A stretch of DNA of 64,000 nucleotides from Microbacterium foliorum (GTDB lineage: Bacteria > Actinomycetota > Actinomycetes > Actinomycetales > Microbacteriaceae): assembly GCF_003367705.1 (NCBI RefSeq), contig NZ_CP031425.1:558001-622000 (forward strand), read 5' to 3'. The position numbers and the translations under genes were made by a program. The notes beneath the pieces were generated by a model. That model ran no database searches, was not told the origin of the DNA, and saw nothing but the letters and a program-made list of their open reading frames with translations. Numbering within the stretch: position 1 is the stretch's first letter; every line of letters begins with the position of its first letter. Positions 49,806-58,652 of this stretch are shown piece by piece.

Positions 49806-51179
49806 ATGAAAGCCGACGCGACGGGATGGTCTCTCGCCAGCGCATGGGGAGCGGTTCGCAAGTTCTGGTTCGTGATCCTGGGCATGGCTCTCATCGGAGG
49901 CGCTGTCGGGTACGGGGTCTCGGCGGCGACGCCGCCGCAGTACCAGTCGACGGCGACGCTGTACTTCGCGATGAACCAGGGCACGACGGGCACTGATCTC
50001 AACCAGGGCTCGACGTACACCCAGTCGCAGATGCTCTCCTTCGCTCAGCTCGCGACGTCTTCGCGTGTCCTGGCACCGGTCATCGAGGACCTCGACCTCG
50101 CGCTGACGCCCAAGGAGCTGACCCGGAACATCGCCATCACGATCCCGCAGGACACCACGATCCTCGGCGTCGAAGTGACCTCGACCAGCGCGGCGCGCGC
50201 GACCGACATCGCGAATGCGATCTCCGAGGAGCTGTCCAGCGCCGTCGAGGAGATCGTCGCGAAGGGCGTCGATCAGAAGCCGACGATCATCCCCTCCGTC
50301 ATCGACGAGGCGGTCGTCCCTCAGTTCCAGTCGCTGCCGAACAAGACCAAGGATGCCGGCCTCGCCGCGGTCCTCGGACTCATCCTCGGCGTACTCGTCG
50401 CGTTCGTCGCGACCGTCGCCGACAACCGGGTGCGCAACGAAGCTGCCCTCGCCCGCGTCACGGATCTGCCGTATCTCGGATCCATCACCCGCACCAAGCG
50501 GGGAGTGACTGCCGGGCTGATCGTGGTGCGCGAACCGCGCAGCCACATCGCAGAAGACTTCCGGCGTGTGCAGTCGGCTCTCGCTTTCGCGAACATCGAC
50601 GGGCAGTCGCGGCGCCTCCTGATCACATCGGCGTCACCGGCCGAGGGCAAGTCCACGTTCTCGGCGAACCTCGCCGTGACCCTGGCCGATCTCGGCGAGA
50701 ACACACTCCTCATCGATGCCGACCTCCGCCGTCCGCGCATCGGCGAGATCTTCGGATTGGACGCCTCTGTCGGGCTGACCTCGGTCGTCCTGGGTTCCGC
50801 CGCCCTCACGGAGGCGGTGATCCCGTGGCGTGAGGGAGGACCCGATCTGCTGCTCTCCGGTGAGGTTCCGCCCAACTCGGCATCCGTGCTGACCTCGCAT
50901 GCGTTCGCCGAGGTGCTGGGAGCCGCGAGCGAGGGGCACGATGTCGTGGTGATCGATTCGCCGCCGGTTCTGACCGTCGCCGACACGAATCTCGTCGCGC
51001 CGCTCGTCGACGGCGTCGTCATCGTCGTCGATGCCTCGAAGACCAGCCGTCCGCAGCTGGCTGCGACGATCCGCACGCTCGAAGGGGCCGGCGCGCCGAT
51101 CATCGGCATCGTCCTGAACAAGGTGCGACTCGCCCGTGGACGCACCACGTACTACACGCAGGAGGACTCCCCGGGTTAG
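49806..51179 (+). CDS. Wzc-like polysaccharide chain-length regulator / tyrosine kinase
   Basis: A 457-aa single-chain protein. Residues about 8-200 are a Wzz-like domain with two membrane helices (FWFVILGMALIGGAVGYG and GLAAVLGLILGVLVAFVA). The BY-kinase ATPase follows: Walker A SPAEGKST near 276, Walker A' LLIDADLRRPR near 301 and Walker B VVVIDSPP near 379. The C-terminus (TTYYTQEDSPG) has only two adjacent Tyr, fewer than in E. coli Wzc, so autophosphorylation may be limited. GGAGGGGG precedes ATG 49806. With the phosphatase at 29660 it would govern polymer length. Confidence 0.9.
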   Translation: MKADATGWSLASAWGAVRKFWFVILGMALIGGAVGYGVSAATPPQYQSTATLYFAMNQGTTGTDLNQGSTYTQSQMLSFAQLATSSRVLAPVIEDLDLALTPKELTRNIAITIPQDTTILGVEVTSTSAARATDIANAISEELSSAVEEIVAKGVDQKPTIIPSVIDEAVVPQFQSLPNKTKDAGLAAVLGLILGVLVAFVATVADNRVRNEAALARVTDLPYLGSITRTKRGVTAGLIVVREPRSHIAEDFRRVQSALAFANIDGQSRRLLITSASPAEGKSTFSANLAVTLADLGENTLLIDADLRRPRIGEIFGLDASVGLTSVVLGSAALTEAVIPWREGGPDLLLSGEVPPNSASVLTSHAFAEVLGAASEGHDVVVIDSPPVLTVADTNLVAPLVDGVVIVVDASKTSRPQLAATIRTLEGAGAPIIGIVLNKVRLARGRTTYYTQEDSPG

Positions 51180-51185
51180 TCCTGC

Positions 51186-51213
51186 TACTCTGATCTGCGG
51201 ATGGGGGCATCCG
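51186..51213 (+). promoter_or_regulatory. Promoter and GGGG-loop hairpin before the beta-helix protein
   Basis: TACTCT (51186-51191) is the -10; the predicted start is close to 51198, where CGGATG-GGGG-CATCCG (51198-51213) begins. The stem is perfect, 6 bp. The -35 is weak. Confidence 0.6.
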
Positions 51214-51257
51214 TTCTCGCGATGGGTGTGTCTTGTTGCATACAGAACGGCTCATAC

Positions 51258-54200
51258 GTGACTCCCATCCCATTCAGACTCCTCGGTGATCGCGCCTCGC
51301 GCGGATTCCTCGCCTTCCTCGTCGTGCTCAGCGCTCTCGCAGCGATGCTGACGGGTGTGTCCCGCGCCGATGCGGACACCGACGCGATCCTCACGGACAC
51401 CATGGATCGCACATCGGCATCCGGGTGGGGAGCGCCGCCGGTCGGCGGTGCCTACGCTTCGTCGCCCTCGGCAGTGACGAGCGTGACCGACGGAGCGGCA
51501 GCTCTGGCGGCACCGGGACCGGGACGCACGGCGAAGGTGAGCTGGAACGGCGCCCAGACCGGCGATGTCGATCTGGTCACGACGGCATCGGTGCCCGATC
51601 TCCCCGCCTCGAGCGGTGTGTACCTGAGCACCCACGTGCGCGAGACCGGCGACCGATCGTATGCTGCACGACTCAGGCTTCTCGGCGACGGCCGCACGGA
51701 TCTCGAGCTGGTCTCCTTCACCGGGTTCACGGCCACCGTGCTCTCAGCGCAGGGCGTCGACCTCGGTGCGGCCGTCGGCAGCGGGTTCTCCGTGGAGGTC
51801 GTGGCTGTCGGATCGGATCCGGTTCAGCTGCGAGCCCGCGTGTGGGCAACAGGGGAGACCCGCCCGGACTGGCAGGTGAAGGCGTCGGACGCGGGAGCGG
51901 AGCGCATCACCAGAGCGGGCGGCCTGGCGTGGAGCGCGTATGCCTCCACGGGCGGTTCCGTCGCCCCCGTCCTGATCGAGGACGTGTCGGCGACGCCCGG
52001 CGTGCTCTCTGAGGAGAACCCGACCCAGGCGTGCGCCGACGGTGACATCGCCTGCGATCAGTTCGATCGCAGCACCGACACCGTCTGGGGCGCTGCCGAT
52101 CGGGGTGGGGCGTGGACAGGATCCGGCGCCGCCGTGCTCACGGTCGACGGATCCGCGGGCGTCATCTCCAGTCCTGCGGCCGGACGATCCTCGACCGCTG
52201 TGCTGGCAGCGGCCGTGCCCGCCGACGCCCGTGTGACCACGGACATCGGGATCCGCACTCTGCCGACGGCGGGCTCGGGCATCTACCTGAGCATCGCGAC
52301 CCGTGTCGTGGGCGACTCCTCCTATGCCGTGCGGCTGAGGGTCATGCCCGACGGAGTGTCCGAGCTCCAGCTGGTTCGGCTCAAGAATCTGACGAGCGCC
52401 GACATCCTCGGTTCCGTCCGTCTGGCGAGCACGGTCGACGCCGGAGACGAGGTGCGCATCGCCTTCGAGACCACGGGGACGAAGACCGTGGCACTCGCCG
52501 CCAAGCTCTGGGAGCCCAGTGGCACGGAGCCTGCGGAGTGGACCGTCTCTGCGACCGACGCGTCGAAGGAGCGCATCGCAGACGCAGGACGCATCGGTGT
52601 GGCCCTGTATTCGGCGAACGGCGGTAACACGCCGCAGGTCGCGATCGAGGCGATCGCCGCCCGCGCCGCACAAGCCCCCGAGGAGCCGACCGAGCCGACC
52701 GAGCCGACGGAGCCGACGGAGCCGACGGAGCCGACGGAGCCGACGGAGCCGACGGAGCCGACCGAGCCGACCGAGCCGACCGAGCCGACGGTCCCGAACC
52801 CGGATCAGGAGTTCCCGCGCGGCGGTGCCGGCGCTGCAGCACCCGGATCCTTCTCGTACTCCGCACCGACGACCGCGGTGCACGTCGCCCGCACGGGGTC
52901 GGACGCCGCCGGCGGCACGGCCGCTCAGCCGGTGCAGACCATCACTGCGGCGCTGCGCAAGGTGCCCAGCGGCGGAACCATCGTCGTCCACGAGGGGTCG
53001 TACCACGAGGAGATCGTGGTGCCGCCCCAGAAGCGCGTCACGATCCAGCCGGCTCCCGGCGACGAGGTCTGGCTCGACGGCGCCGAGGCCGTGACCGGCT
53101 GGCGCGCAGAAGCGGGCGTGTGGGTCAAGGACGGGTGGAATCTCGCGCTGGACTCGAGCCCCACGTACACGAAGGGCGCGTCCGACGGCGGATCCGCGGG
53201 CTGGCAGTTCGTGAACCCCGAGTTCCCGATGGCCGCCCACCCCGATCAGCTCTGGGTCGGCGGCGTGCAGCTCACCGAGGTCGCGCGACGGGATCAGGTC
53301 ACGCCCAACACGTTCTATGTCGACGGCTCCCGGTCGCAGCTGGTCATGGGGTCGGACCCGTCCGGCAAGTCCGTGGAAGCCAGCACGTTGACGCAGGCGC
53401 TCTCGATCCGTTCGGCGGGATCGGTGCTCCAGGGCATCGGCGTACGCCGCTACGCCACGAGCGTCCCGCAGATGGGCACGGTCGTGGTGGCGGCCCCCGA
53501 CGTCACCGTCGCTGACGTCACGGTGCGTGACAACTCGACCACAGGTCTGTATTCCTGGGCTCTGCGGACGACGTTCACCCGTGTCTCGGTGATCGACAAC
53601 GGCCTGCTCGGCGCGGGCGCGTCGACAGCAGACGGTCTCCGGGTGAGCCATCTGTTGTCGACGGGCAACAACGCCCAGCGGTTCAACCGCGCTCCGGTCT
53701 CCGGCGCGTTCAAGGTGACCAGATCGCGCGATGTCGAGGTGAAAGACAGTGCGTTCCTCGACAACCTGGGCCAGGGGCCGTGGTTCGACGAGTCCGTCTA
53801 CGACATCACCTTCACCGGAAACGATGTGGTCGGCAACACCGGCAACGGACTCGTTCTCGAGCTTTCCGAGAAGGCGATCATCGCCGACAACATCGTGTCC
53901 GACAACGCTCTGAACGGCATCTACGTCATCGGAACCGGCAACGTCCAGATCTGGAACAACACCGCGGTCGGCAATCAGCGGAACATCGCGATCGTGCAGG
54001 ACAAACGTCGAGCGTCGGACAAGAGCGCGGCAGGACATGATCCGCGCCAGCAGCTCCCGGACCCCACCATGCCATGGGTCACACGCAAGACCGTGATCGT
54101 CAACAACGTCATCGGCGATGCGGTCGGCAACTGCCTGATCTGTGTGGAGGACTTCTCGAAGGAGTTCACCGGGGCGCAGCTCGTGTCCCGCAGTGACGGC

Positions 54201-54515
54201 AATCTCTATTCGCGGGTATCGGCCGCCTCGCCCGTGTGGTTCGGCGTCTGGTCGCGGGGCTCGGGCGGCAACCCCGCCGTCACGAACACGCTTTCGGAGT
54301 TCACTGGGGCGACGAAGCAGGATGCGAACTCCGTGCTCGTCGAGGGCCGGTCGGTCGTCGACGATTCATACCGGGTGGTGAGCGACGGATCGATCGACCG
54401 TGCTGCCGGTACCCTGCGGAGCGTCTCGACGATCGCGCAGTCGATTCCGTCGAGCATCGCGGCAGAGACGCACCTCGCGTCCGGCGCGAAGGTGCTGGGA
54501 GCCCAGCCGCGCTGA
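51258..54515 (+). CDS. Secreted beta-helix protein with repeated beta-sandwich modules (about 1085 aa)
   Basis: GTG 51258 gives a normal signal peptide (FRLLGDRASRGFLAFLVVLS, ending SRADA); ATG 51222 and 51201 are also in frame, and 51201 lies inside the hairpin. Two beta-sandwich modules at about 35-240 and 250-465 (DTMDRTSASGWG and DQFDRSTDTVWG) are of the same kind as in the PKD surface proteins. Then comes a twelve-fold Glu-Pro-Thr linker (about 476-511), and a right-handed parallel beta-helix (about 535-900) opening with HVARTGSDAAGGTA, the DUF1565/pectate-lyase-like entry. It may act on or bind the polysaccharide; no catalytic set is certain. A strong terminator follows. Confidence 0.85.
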   Translation: MTPIPFRLLGDRASRGFLAFLVVLSALAAMLTGVSRADADTDAILTDTMDRTSASGWGAPPVGGAYASSPSAVTSVTDGAAALAAPGPGRTAKVSWNGAQTGDVDLVTTASVPDLPASSGVYLSTHVRETGDRSYAARLRLLGDGRTDLELVSFTGFTATVLSAQGVDLGAAVGSGFSVEVVAVGSDPVQLRARVWATGETRPDWQVKASDAGAERITRAGGLAWSAYASTGGSVAPVLIEDVSATPGVLSEENPTQACADGDIACDQFDRSTDTVWGAADRGGAWTGSGAAVLTVDGSAGVISSPAAGRSSTAVLAAAVPADARVTTDIGIRTLPTAGSGIYLSIATRVVGDSSYAVRLRVMPDGVSELQLVRLKNLTSADILGSVRLASTVDAGDEVRIAFETTGTKTVALAAKLWEPSGTEPAEWTVSATDASKERIADAGRIGVALYSANGGNTPQVAIEAIAARAAQAPEEPTEPTEPTEPTEPTEPTEPTEPTEPTEPTEPTEPTVPNPDQEFPRGGAGAAAPGSFSYSAPTTAVHVARTGSDAAGGTAAQPVQTITAALRKVPSGGTIVVHEGSYHEEIVVPPQKRVTIQPAPGDEVWLDGAEAVTGWRAEAGVWVKDGWNLALDSSPTYTKGASDGGSAGWQFVNPEFPMAAHPDQLWVGGVQLTEVARRDQVTPNTFYVDGSRSQLVMGSDPSGKSVEASTLTQALSIRSAGSVLQGIGVRRYATSVPQMGTVVVAAPDVTVADVTVRDNSTTGLYSWALRTTFTRVSVIDNGLLGAGASTADGLRVSHLLSTGNNAQRFNRAPVSGAFKVTRSRDVEVKDSAFLDNLGQGPWFDESVYDITFTGNDVVGNTGNGLVLELSEKAIIADNIVSDNALNGIYVIGTGNVQIWNNTAVGNQRNIAIVQDKRRASDKSAAGHDPRQQLPDPTMPWVTRKTVIVNNVIGDAVGNCLICVEDFSKEFTGAQLVSRSDGNLYSRVSAASPVWFGVWSRGSGGNPAVTNTLSEFTGATKQDANSVLVEGRSVVDDSYRVVSDGSIDRAAGTLRSVSTIAQSIPSSIAAETHLASGAKVLGAQPR
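52683..52790 (+). repeat. Twelve tandem 9-bp units coding Glu-Pro-Thr
   Basis: GAGCCGACC or GAGCCGACG repeated 12 times in frame within the beta-helix gene. The length may vary by slippage without frameshift. Confidence 0.95.
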
Positions 54516-54530
54516 GTTCGGGTGCCCTCG

Positions 54531-54573
54531 TGAGTCGAGCGGCCTTCCCCGTGCGGGGAGGCCGCTCGACTCA
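54531..54573. terminator. Strong terminator between convergent genes
   Basis: A 14-bp perfect outer stem (54531-54544 with 54560-54573) plus CCCC/GGGG inner arms and a GTGC loop, with one bulge. It can serve both the beta-helix gene and the convergent glycosyltransferase operon. Confidence 0.85.
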
Positions 54574-54609
54574 TGCCGGCGGGTGCTGCCGAGCCGTGAT
54601 GCTCTTGTG

Positions 54610-55746
54610 TCAGAGGGGTGTGACGGCCTCGGCCACCACGGACCGATAGATCGCCGGGCCATGGCGCCGCAGGGCCTCGGAACGCGCGTCCTCGGTGTCG
54701 TCGACCACACGGTTCCATGTATCGCGCACGTGGATCAGACCAGCGGCGATCGCGTCGGCATCGCCTGCAGCCACGAGCTGGGCCGTGGCATAACCGCCGG
54801 CCGCCTCACGGAGACCGCTGCTGTCGCTCGCGATCACCGGACGCAGCGCGAGGATCCCCTCTACGGCGGTGTTCCCGAAGGGTTCGTCGATGCGCGAGGG
54901 CACGACCAGTACGTCGGCGTCGGCCAGGAATGGCCAGACATCGGGTTCGAACCCCGCGAACTCCACGTCCACTCCCGCGCGTTCGGCCTGTTCGCGCAGC
55001 TGCTGCTCGTACCACTCGTATCCGTCGAAGACGGCGCCGAGCAGGGTGACGGAGACCTCGACGCCCTGCGTCCTGAGTGCCGATGCGGCGTCGACGATGA
55101 GGTCAGGGCCTTTGCGCGGTGAGAGTCGACCGATGTACAGCACGCGCAACGGTCCGTCGATCGCGGATCGCGGGGGACGCGGACTCTCGGGGGAGCCCAC
55201 GCCGTTGTACGCCACGGTGGCGCGTCGGGCGAGAGCGGGAAGCGCGCGGTCGAGAGTCTCGAGGCTGAACCGACTGTTCACCAGCGTGCGCTGAGAAGCG
55301 AGATGCGGCAGGTACAGCAGGGCGTTCACGATTCGAGAGCCGGATGCCTCGGCCTCGTGCACATGGCTCACCGAGCGCGTACGGCGCAGACGCGCGATGA
55401 TCGGCCACTGAGGGATGATGATGGTCGAGACGTAGACGGCATCGGGGCGGATGCTGCCGATGAGGCGCCACGCCGCTCCCAGACCTCGGAACATGTCGCG
55501 GAACAGCCGGGGGAGCCCCCGCGGTGTGAGCAGGACCTTGCGGAGCACCAGCATGGGGATGATGACGACCTCGGCGCCGGCTTCGCGGAGCGCGACGTCG
55601 AGCAGTCCCCGGCTGGGCAGGGCGACGACCACACGCGCCCCCGACTCGACGAAACCGATCACGCTCTCGAGGAGCATCCGATCGGAGCCGAACATCTCGG
55701 CACCCGGATGCGCGACCAGCACGGTCCTTCTCGGCGGGTTCACCAC
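54610..55746 (-). CDS. GT4 family glycosyltransferase
   Basis: A 378-aa GT-B enzyme. It starts at GTG 55746 or 55743, overlapping the previous stop. The N-terminal domain has VLVAHPGAEMFGSDRMLLES; the donor domain has RVLYIGRLSPRKGPDLIVDA and SRIDEPFGNTAVEGILALRP, the E-F-x-x-x-x-x-E region of GT4. It is the last gene of the wcaJ-like operon, so it probably adds a later sugar to the repeat unit. Sugar specificity cannot be read from sequence. Confidence 0.9.
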   Translation of the reverse strand: MVNPPRRTVLVAHPGAEMFGSDRMLLESVIGFVESGARVVVALPSRGLLDVALREAGAEVVIIPMLVLRKVLLTPRGLPRLFRDMFRGLGAAWRLIGSIRPDAVYVSTIIIPQWPIIARLRRTRSVSHVHEAEASGSRIVNALLYLPHLASQRTLVNSRFSLETLDRALPALARRATVAYNGVGSPESPRPPRSAIDGPLRVLYIGRLSPRKGPDLIVDAASALRTQGVEVSVTLLGAVFDGYEWYEQQLREQAERAGVDVEFAGFEPDVWPFLADADVLVVPSRIDEPFGNTAVEGILALRPVIASDSSGLREAAGGYATAQLVAAGDADAIAAGLIHVRDTWNRVVDDTEDARSEALRRHGPAIYRSVVAEAVTPL

Positions 55747-56906
55747 TCCTCCGCCTGGCGGCGCGCCCGTCGCGCGATGCGGTGCACGCTGTCTCCGGCG
55801 GCGAGCCGTCGGGCGAGGTCTTCATAGGCATCGGCGACGTCGTCCCACCGGAACGCCACGCGTGCACGCTCCTGGCCACGACGGCCGGATTCGCGTGCAG
55901 CCGCGGCATCTTCCTCCGCGGTCTCGAACGCGGTGGTGACGTCGGCCGGAGTCGAGAAGAACCACCCGTTCCCGTCGAGCACCTCGCGGTTGAACGGCAC
56001 GTCGAAGGCGATGACTGCGGTGCCTGCGCCCATCGCGCGCAGCAACGAGGGGTTCGTGCCGCCGACCGAGTGGCCGTGATCGTAGGTGAGAGCGTGGAAG
56101 TACAGCGCGTCGAGCAGTTCCTGGTCGTACACGCCACCGACGAGGCGGATGCGCTCGTCTCCCGCCGCTGCGTGGTGGATCCGCTGCGTGTAGTCGCTGC
56201 TGTAGGGGGCGGATCCGACGACGACGAGCGGACGCGTCGCGCTGCTCCGGCGGTACCCCTCGACGATCTCGAGCACATGGTTCTCGGGCTCGAATCGCGC
56301 GACGACCAGGTGATAGCCCTCAGGCTTCAGACCGAGCTCCTCGATGCGACCGTCGGCGACGTCGTCGAGGATGGGCGCGCCGTAGCGGATCATCTCTGTC
56401 GGCACCTGGAACTGGTGCGAGTAGTAGTCGGCGATGCCCGGGGCGTCGGCGATGAGCGCGTCGCCCATCCGCACCCCGAACTGCTCCGCCCAGCGGTAGT
56501 ACGCCTTGCCGCGTGGGCCCCATTTGGATCGACGCCATTCCAGACCGTCCATATGCAGCGCGGTCGGCACGCGACGCAGCCGCAGCAAGGGCAGGAATGG
56601 CGAGTTCGCCGCATTGAACACGAACGCCGCATCAGGACGGCGGCGCACCATCAGGTGCAGCGTCGAGAGTCCGGTGTGGCTCAGCGTCTCGACCTGCTTC
56701 ACCGGCACGGCGGGCAGATGCACCACCCGCATGCCGAGGTGCTCGGTGGCGCGGCTCTCGGAGCCGCGTGTGTACACGACCACGTCGTGACCGCGCTCTG
56801 CGAGCCGCCTGCCCACCTCCTCGACTGCCGTCTCGAATCCGCCATAGGCTGCGGGCACCCCCCGTGTCCCCACCATCGCAATGGTGAGGGCGTTCCCCTT
56901 GTTCAT
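55740..56906 (-). CDS. DUF1972/GT4 glycosyltransferase (rhamnosyltransferase-like)
   Basis: A 388-aa enzyme beginning ATG 56906 (MNKGNALTIAMVGTRGVPAA). MVGTRGVPAAYGGFETAVEE is the signature of the DUF1972 family, which includes capsular rhamnosyltransferases acting as second enzyme after the initiating glucosyltransferase. It lies 5 bp after the wcaJ-like stop, in agreement with that order. The end overlaps the next GT4 gene. Assigning rhamnose is by family similarity only. Confidence 0.88.
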   Translation of the reverse strand: MNKGNALTIAMVGTRGVPAAYGGFETAVEEVGRRLAERGHDVVVYTRGSESRATEHLGMRVVHLPAVPVKQVETLSHTGLSTLHLMVRRRPDAAFVFNAANSPFLPLLRLRRVPTALHMDGLEWRRSKWGPRGKAYYRWAEQFGVRMGDALIADAPGIADYYSHQFQVPTEMIRYGAPILDDVADGRIEELGLKPEGYHLVVARFEPENHVLEIVEGYRRSSATRPLVVVGSAPYSSDYTQRIHHAAAGDERIRLVGGVYDQELLDALYFHALTYDHGHSVGGTNPSLLRAMGAGTAVIAFDVPFNREVLDGNGWFFSTPADVTTAFETAEEDAAAARESGRRGQERARVAFRWDDVADAYEDLARRLAAGDSVHRIARRARRQAEEW

Positions 56907-56911
56907 ACTTT

Positions 56912-58444
56912 TCAGTATGCCCCGCTGGGCTGCACCATGACCTTGGCTGTGCGCCACATGATCTGCAGGTCGTTCATGACCGACCAGTTCTCGACATAGC
57001 GCAGGTCGAGGCGAACGCTCTCGTCCCACGAGAGGTCACTGCGGCCGGAGACCTGCCACAGTCCGGTGATGCCCGGCTTGATGTACAGGCGGCGGAAGAC
57101 GGTGCCGTCGTACGAGGTGACCTCCGAAGGCAGCGGAGGACGCGGGCCGACGACGCTCATGTCTCCGATGAGGACGTTCCAGAACTGCGGCAGCTCGTCG
57201 AGCGACAGCTTGCGCAGGATCCGACCGACGCGGGTCACGCGAGGGTCGTCCTTCATCTTGAACAGCAGTCCGGCGCCCTGGTTCTGCTCCTTGAGGACAC
57301 TGAGCTGCTGCTCGGCGTCGGTCTTCATCGAGCGGAACTTCATGATCCTGAACGTCCGCCCGTCGCGCCCCACGCGCTCCTGAGAGAAGAACAGGGGACC
57401 CGGCGAGTCGAGCTTCACGAGCACGGCGAGCACGGGGGTGATCAGCGCGATCGGGATCAGCGCGACGGCAGCGACGAAGATGTCGAGTGCGCGCTTGAGC
57501 ACGTGGACACCGCCCTCGTACGTCGGGATCTTCACCTGGATGAGCGGCAGCCCGTCGACCTGACGCAGCGAGACACGCGGTCCTGCGACGTCGGTCAGGC
57601 GACTGGAGAGCACGAGCTCCGCAGCGGTGCCCTCGAGCTGCCAGCTCAGGTGCTTGACGAATTCGGGGTCCCCCTCGGGGCGGCTCGCCACGATGATGGT
57701 GTCCGCCCCGAGTTCCACCGCCGCCCCAGCGACGGTGTTCAGGTTGCCCACGCTCGGGTAGGTGCTCTCCCCGAGCGTCAACGTGCCGGCTTCGCGATCG
57801 AACAGCGTCGTCCCCACGACGTTGTACCCGTTCTCTCCACCCTTCTGGAGAGAGTTGATCACGTACTCGACATCGTCTACCGCGCCGACGACCAGGGTCC
57901 TCGATGCGTACTCGCCGCGCAGACGGCGGTGCTGCAGCCAGCGACGCCAGCTCCACCGTCCGAACAGCAGTCCCAGCGTGCCCACCGGGAGAGCGATGAA
58001 GAACAGCGGCTGCAGTCCTTCCAGCTCCAGGAGAACGCCGAGGATCGCGATCGCGCCGAAGGCCAGGCCTGCGGCATGAGCGACACGGCGGTACTCGGTC
58101 GCACCGGATCCGAGGATCGTGCCCGCCCTGGTGCCCAGCGCGGACAGCGCGACGATCCACGCCAACGACAGCAGCAGACCGTTGCGCAGGGCCTCTTCCC
58201 CCATCACGCCGGTCAGCAGCTGCACTGCGGCGGTCGCTCCCACGGCGAGCAGGATGACGCTGGCATCCGTGACGCCCAGGCGTCGCCGGTAGCGTCGCTC
58301 CCACTGCCTGCGTCGCTCCAGCGTGGCCGACACGCGTGGCGTGACGACGGTCTGGATGACGGATCTCGTCGCCCGCGGCGCGGCGACCGGTGTGAAGACC
58401 GAACCCGTGCGCGTGATGCTCATCGCATCCTCGACGGAGGTCAT
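56912..58444 (-). CDS. Undecaprenyl-phosphate sugar-1-phosphate transferase (WcaJ/CpsE-type)
   Basis: A 510-aa initiating enzyme. I chose ATG 58444 because it overlaps the stop of a 17-codon leader ORF (ATGA); a longer frame upstream covers the structured leader. The N-terminal half has about five membrane helices and a Rossmann-like domain (VVGAVDDVEYVINSL). The C-terminal half (about 320-510) is the bacterial sugar-transferase domain: KRALDIFVAAVALIPIALI, FFSQERVGRDGRTFRIMKFR, DELPQFWNVLIGDMSVVGPR, and GITGLWQVSGRSD. It attaches the first sugar phosphate to the lipid carrier. It heads an operon with two glycosyltransferases and a 200-base structured leader. Confidence 0.93.
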   Translation of the reverse strand: MTSVEDAMSITRTGSVFTPVAAPRATRSVIQTVVTPRVSATLERRRQWERRYRRRLGVTDASVILLAVGATAAVQLLTGVMGEEALRNGLLLSLAWIVALSALGTRAGTILGSGATEYRRVAHAAGLAFGAIAILGVLLELEGLQPLFFIALPVGTLGLLFGRWSWRRWLQHRRLRGEYASRTLVVGAVDDVEYVINSLQKGGENGYNVVGTTLFDREAGTLTLGESTYPSVGNLNTVAGAAVELGADTIIVASRPEGDPEFVKHLSWQLEGTAAELVLSSRLTDVAGPRVSLRQVDGLPLIQVKIPTYEGGVHVLKRALDIFVAAVALIPIALITPVLAVLVKLDSPGPLFFSQERVGRDGRTFRIMKFRSMKTDAEQQLSVLKEQNQGAGLLFKMKDDPRVTRVGRILRKLSLDELPQFWNVLIGDMSVVGPRPPLPSEVTSYDGTVFRRLYIKPGITGLWQVSGRSDLSWDESVRLDLRYVENWSVMNDLQIMWRTAKVMVQPSGAY

Positions 58445-58494
58445 ACTCGTGCCTCGTGCGTCACGAATGTACGCAGAATTCCGCAGTGCAACAT
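58441..58494 (-). CDS. 17-codon leader ORF overlapping the wcaJ-like start
   Basis: ATG 58494 (after TCTGGGGATTAC) opens MLHCGILRTFVTHEARV, and its TGA (58443-58441) overlaps ATG 58444 of the transferase as ATGA. Translational coupling is therefore likely. Like the leaders at 39691 and 49623 it has His and Cys near the start. It is too short for a domain and may be a regulatory leader peptide. Confidence 0.5.
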   Translation of the reverse strand: MLHCGILRTFVTHEARV

Positions 58495-58635
58495 GTAATC
58501 CCCAGATTTTCCCCAGACCACGGACCCCACGTCCATGGTGATTGTCCGCATACCCGACCCCTCGGGTCCTGCTGCACTCGTGATCCCACATCACGGGTTG
58601 CACTCACCGTCCCACACGGTGGTTCTGGCAGCAGG
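58495..58635 (-). promoter_or_regulatory. Structured leader RNA with four G-loop hairpins and a long-range stem
   Basis: Minus-strand elements in order: CCTGCTGC (58635-58628, pairs with GCAGCAGG at 58575-58568); CACCGT-GTGGG-ACGGTG (58621-58605); CGTGAT-GTGGG-ATCACG (58595-58579); then, directly after the long-range stem, ACCCGA-GGGG-TCGGGT (58567-58552); and arms CCATGGAC and GTCCGTGG around loop GTGGG (58538-58518). TGGGGA repeats at 58515-58510 and 58504-58499 precede the leader ATG 58494. The one mismatch in the fourth hairpin is a G-U pair only in the minus-strand RNA, which supports an RNA role. Confidence 0.7.
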
Positions 58636-58652
58636 AACTGCAGACATCGAAC

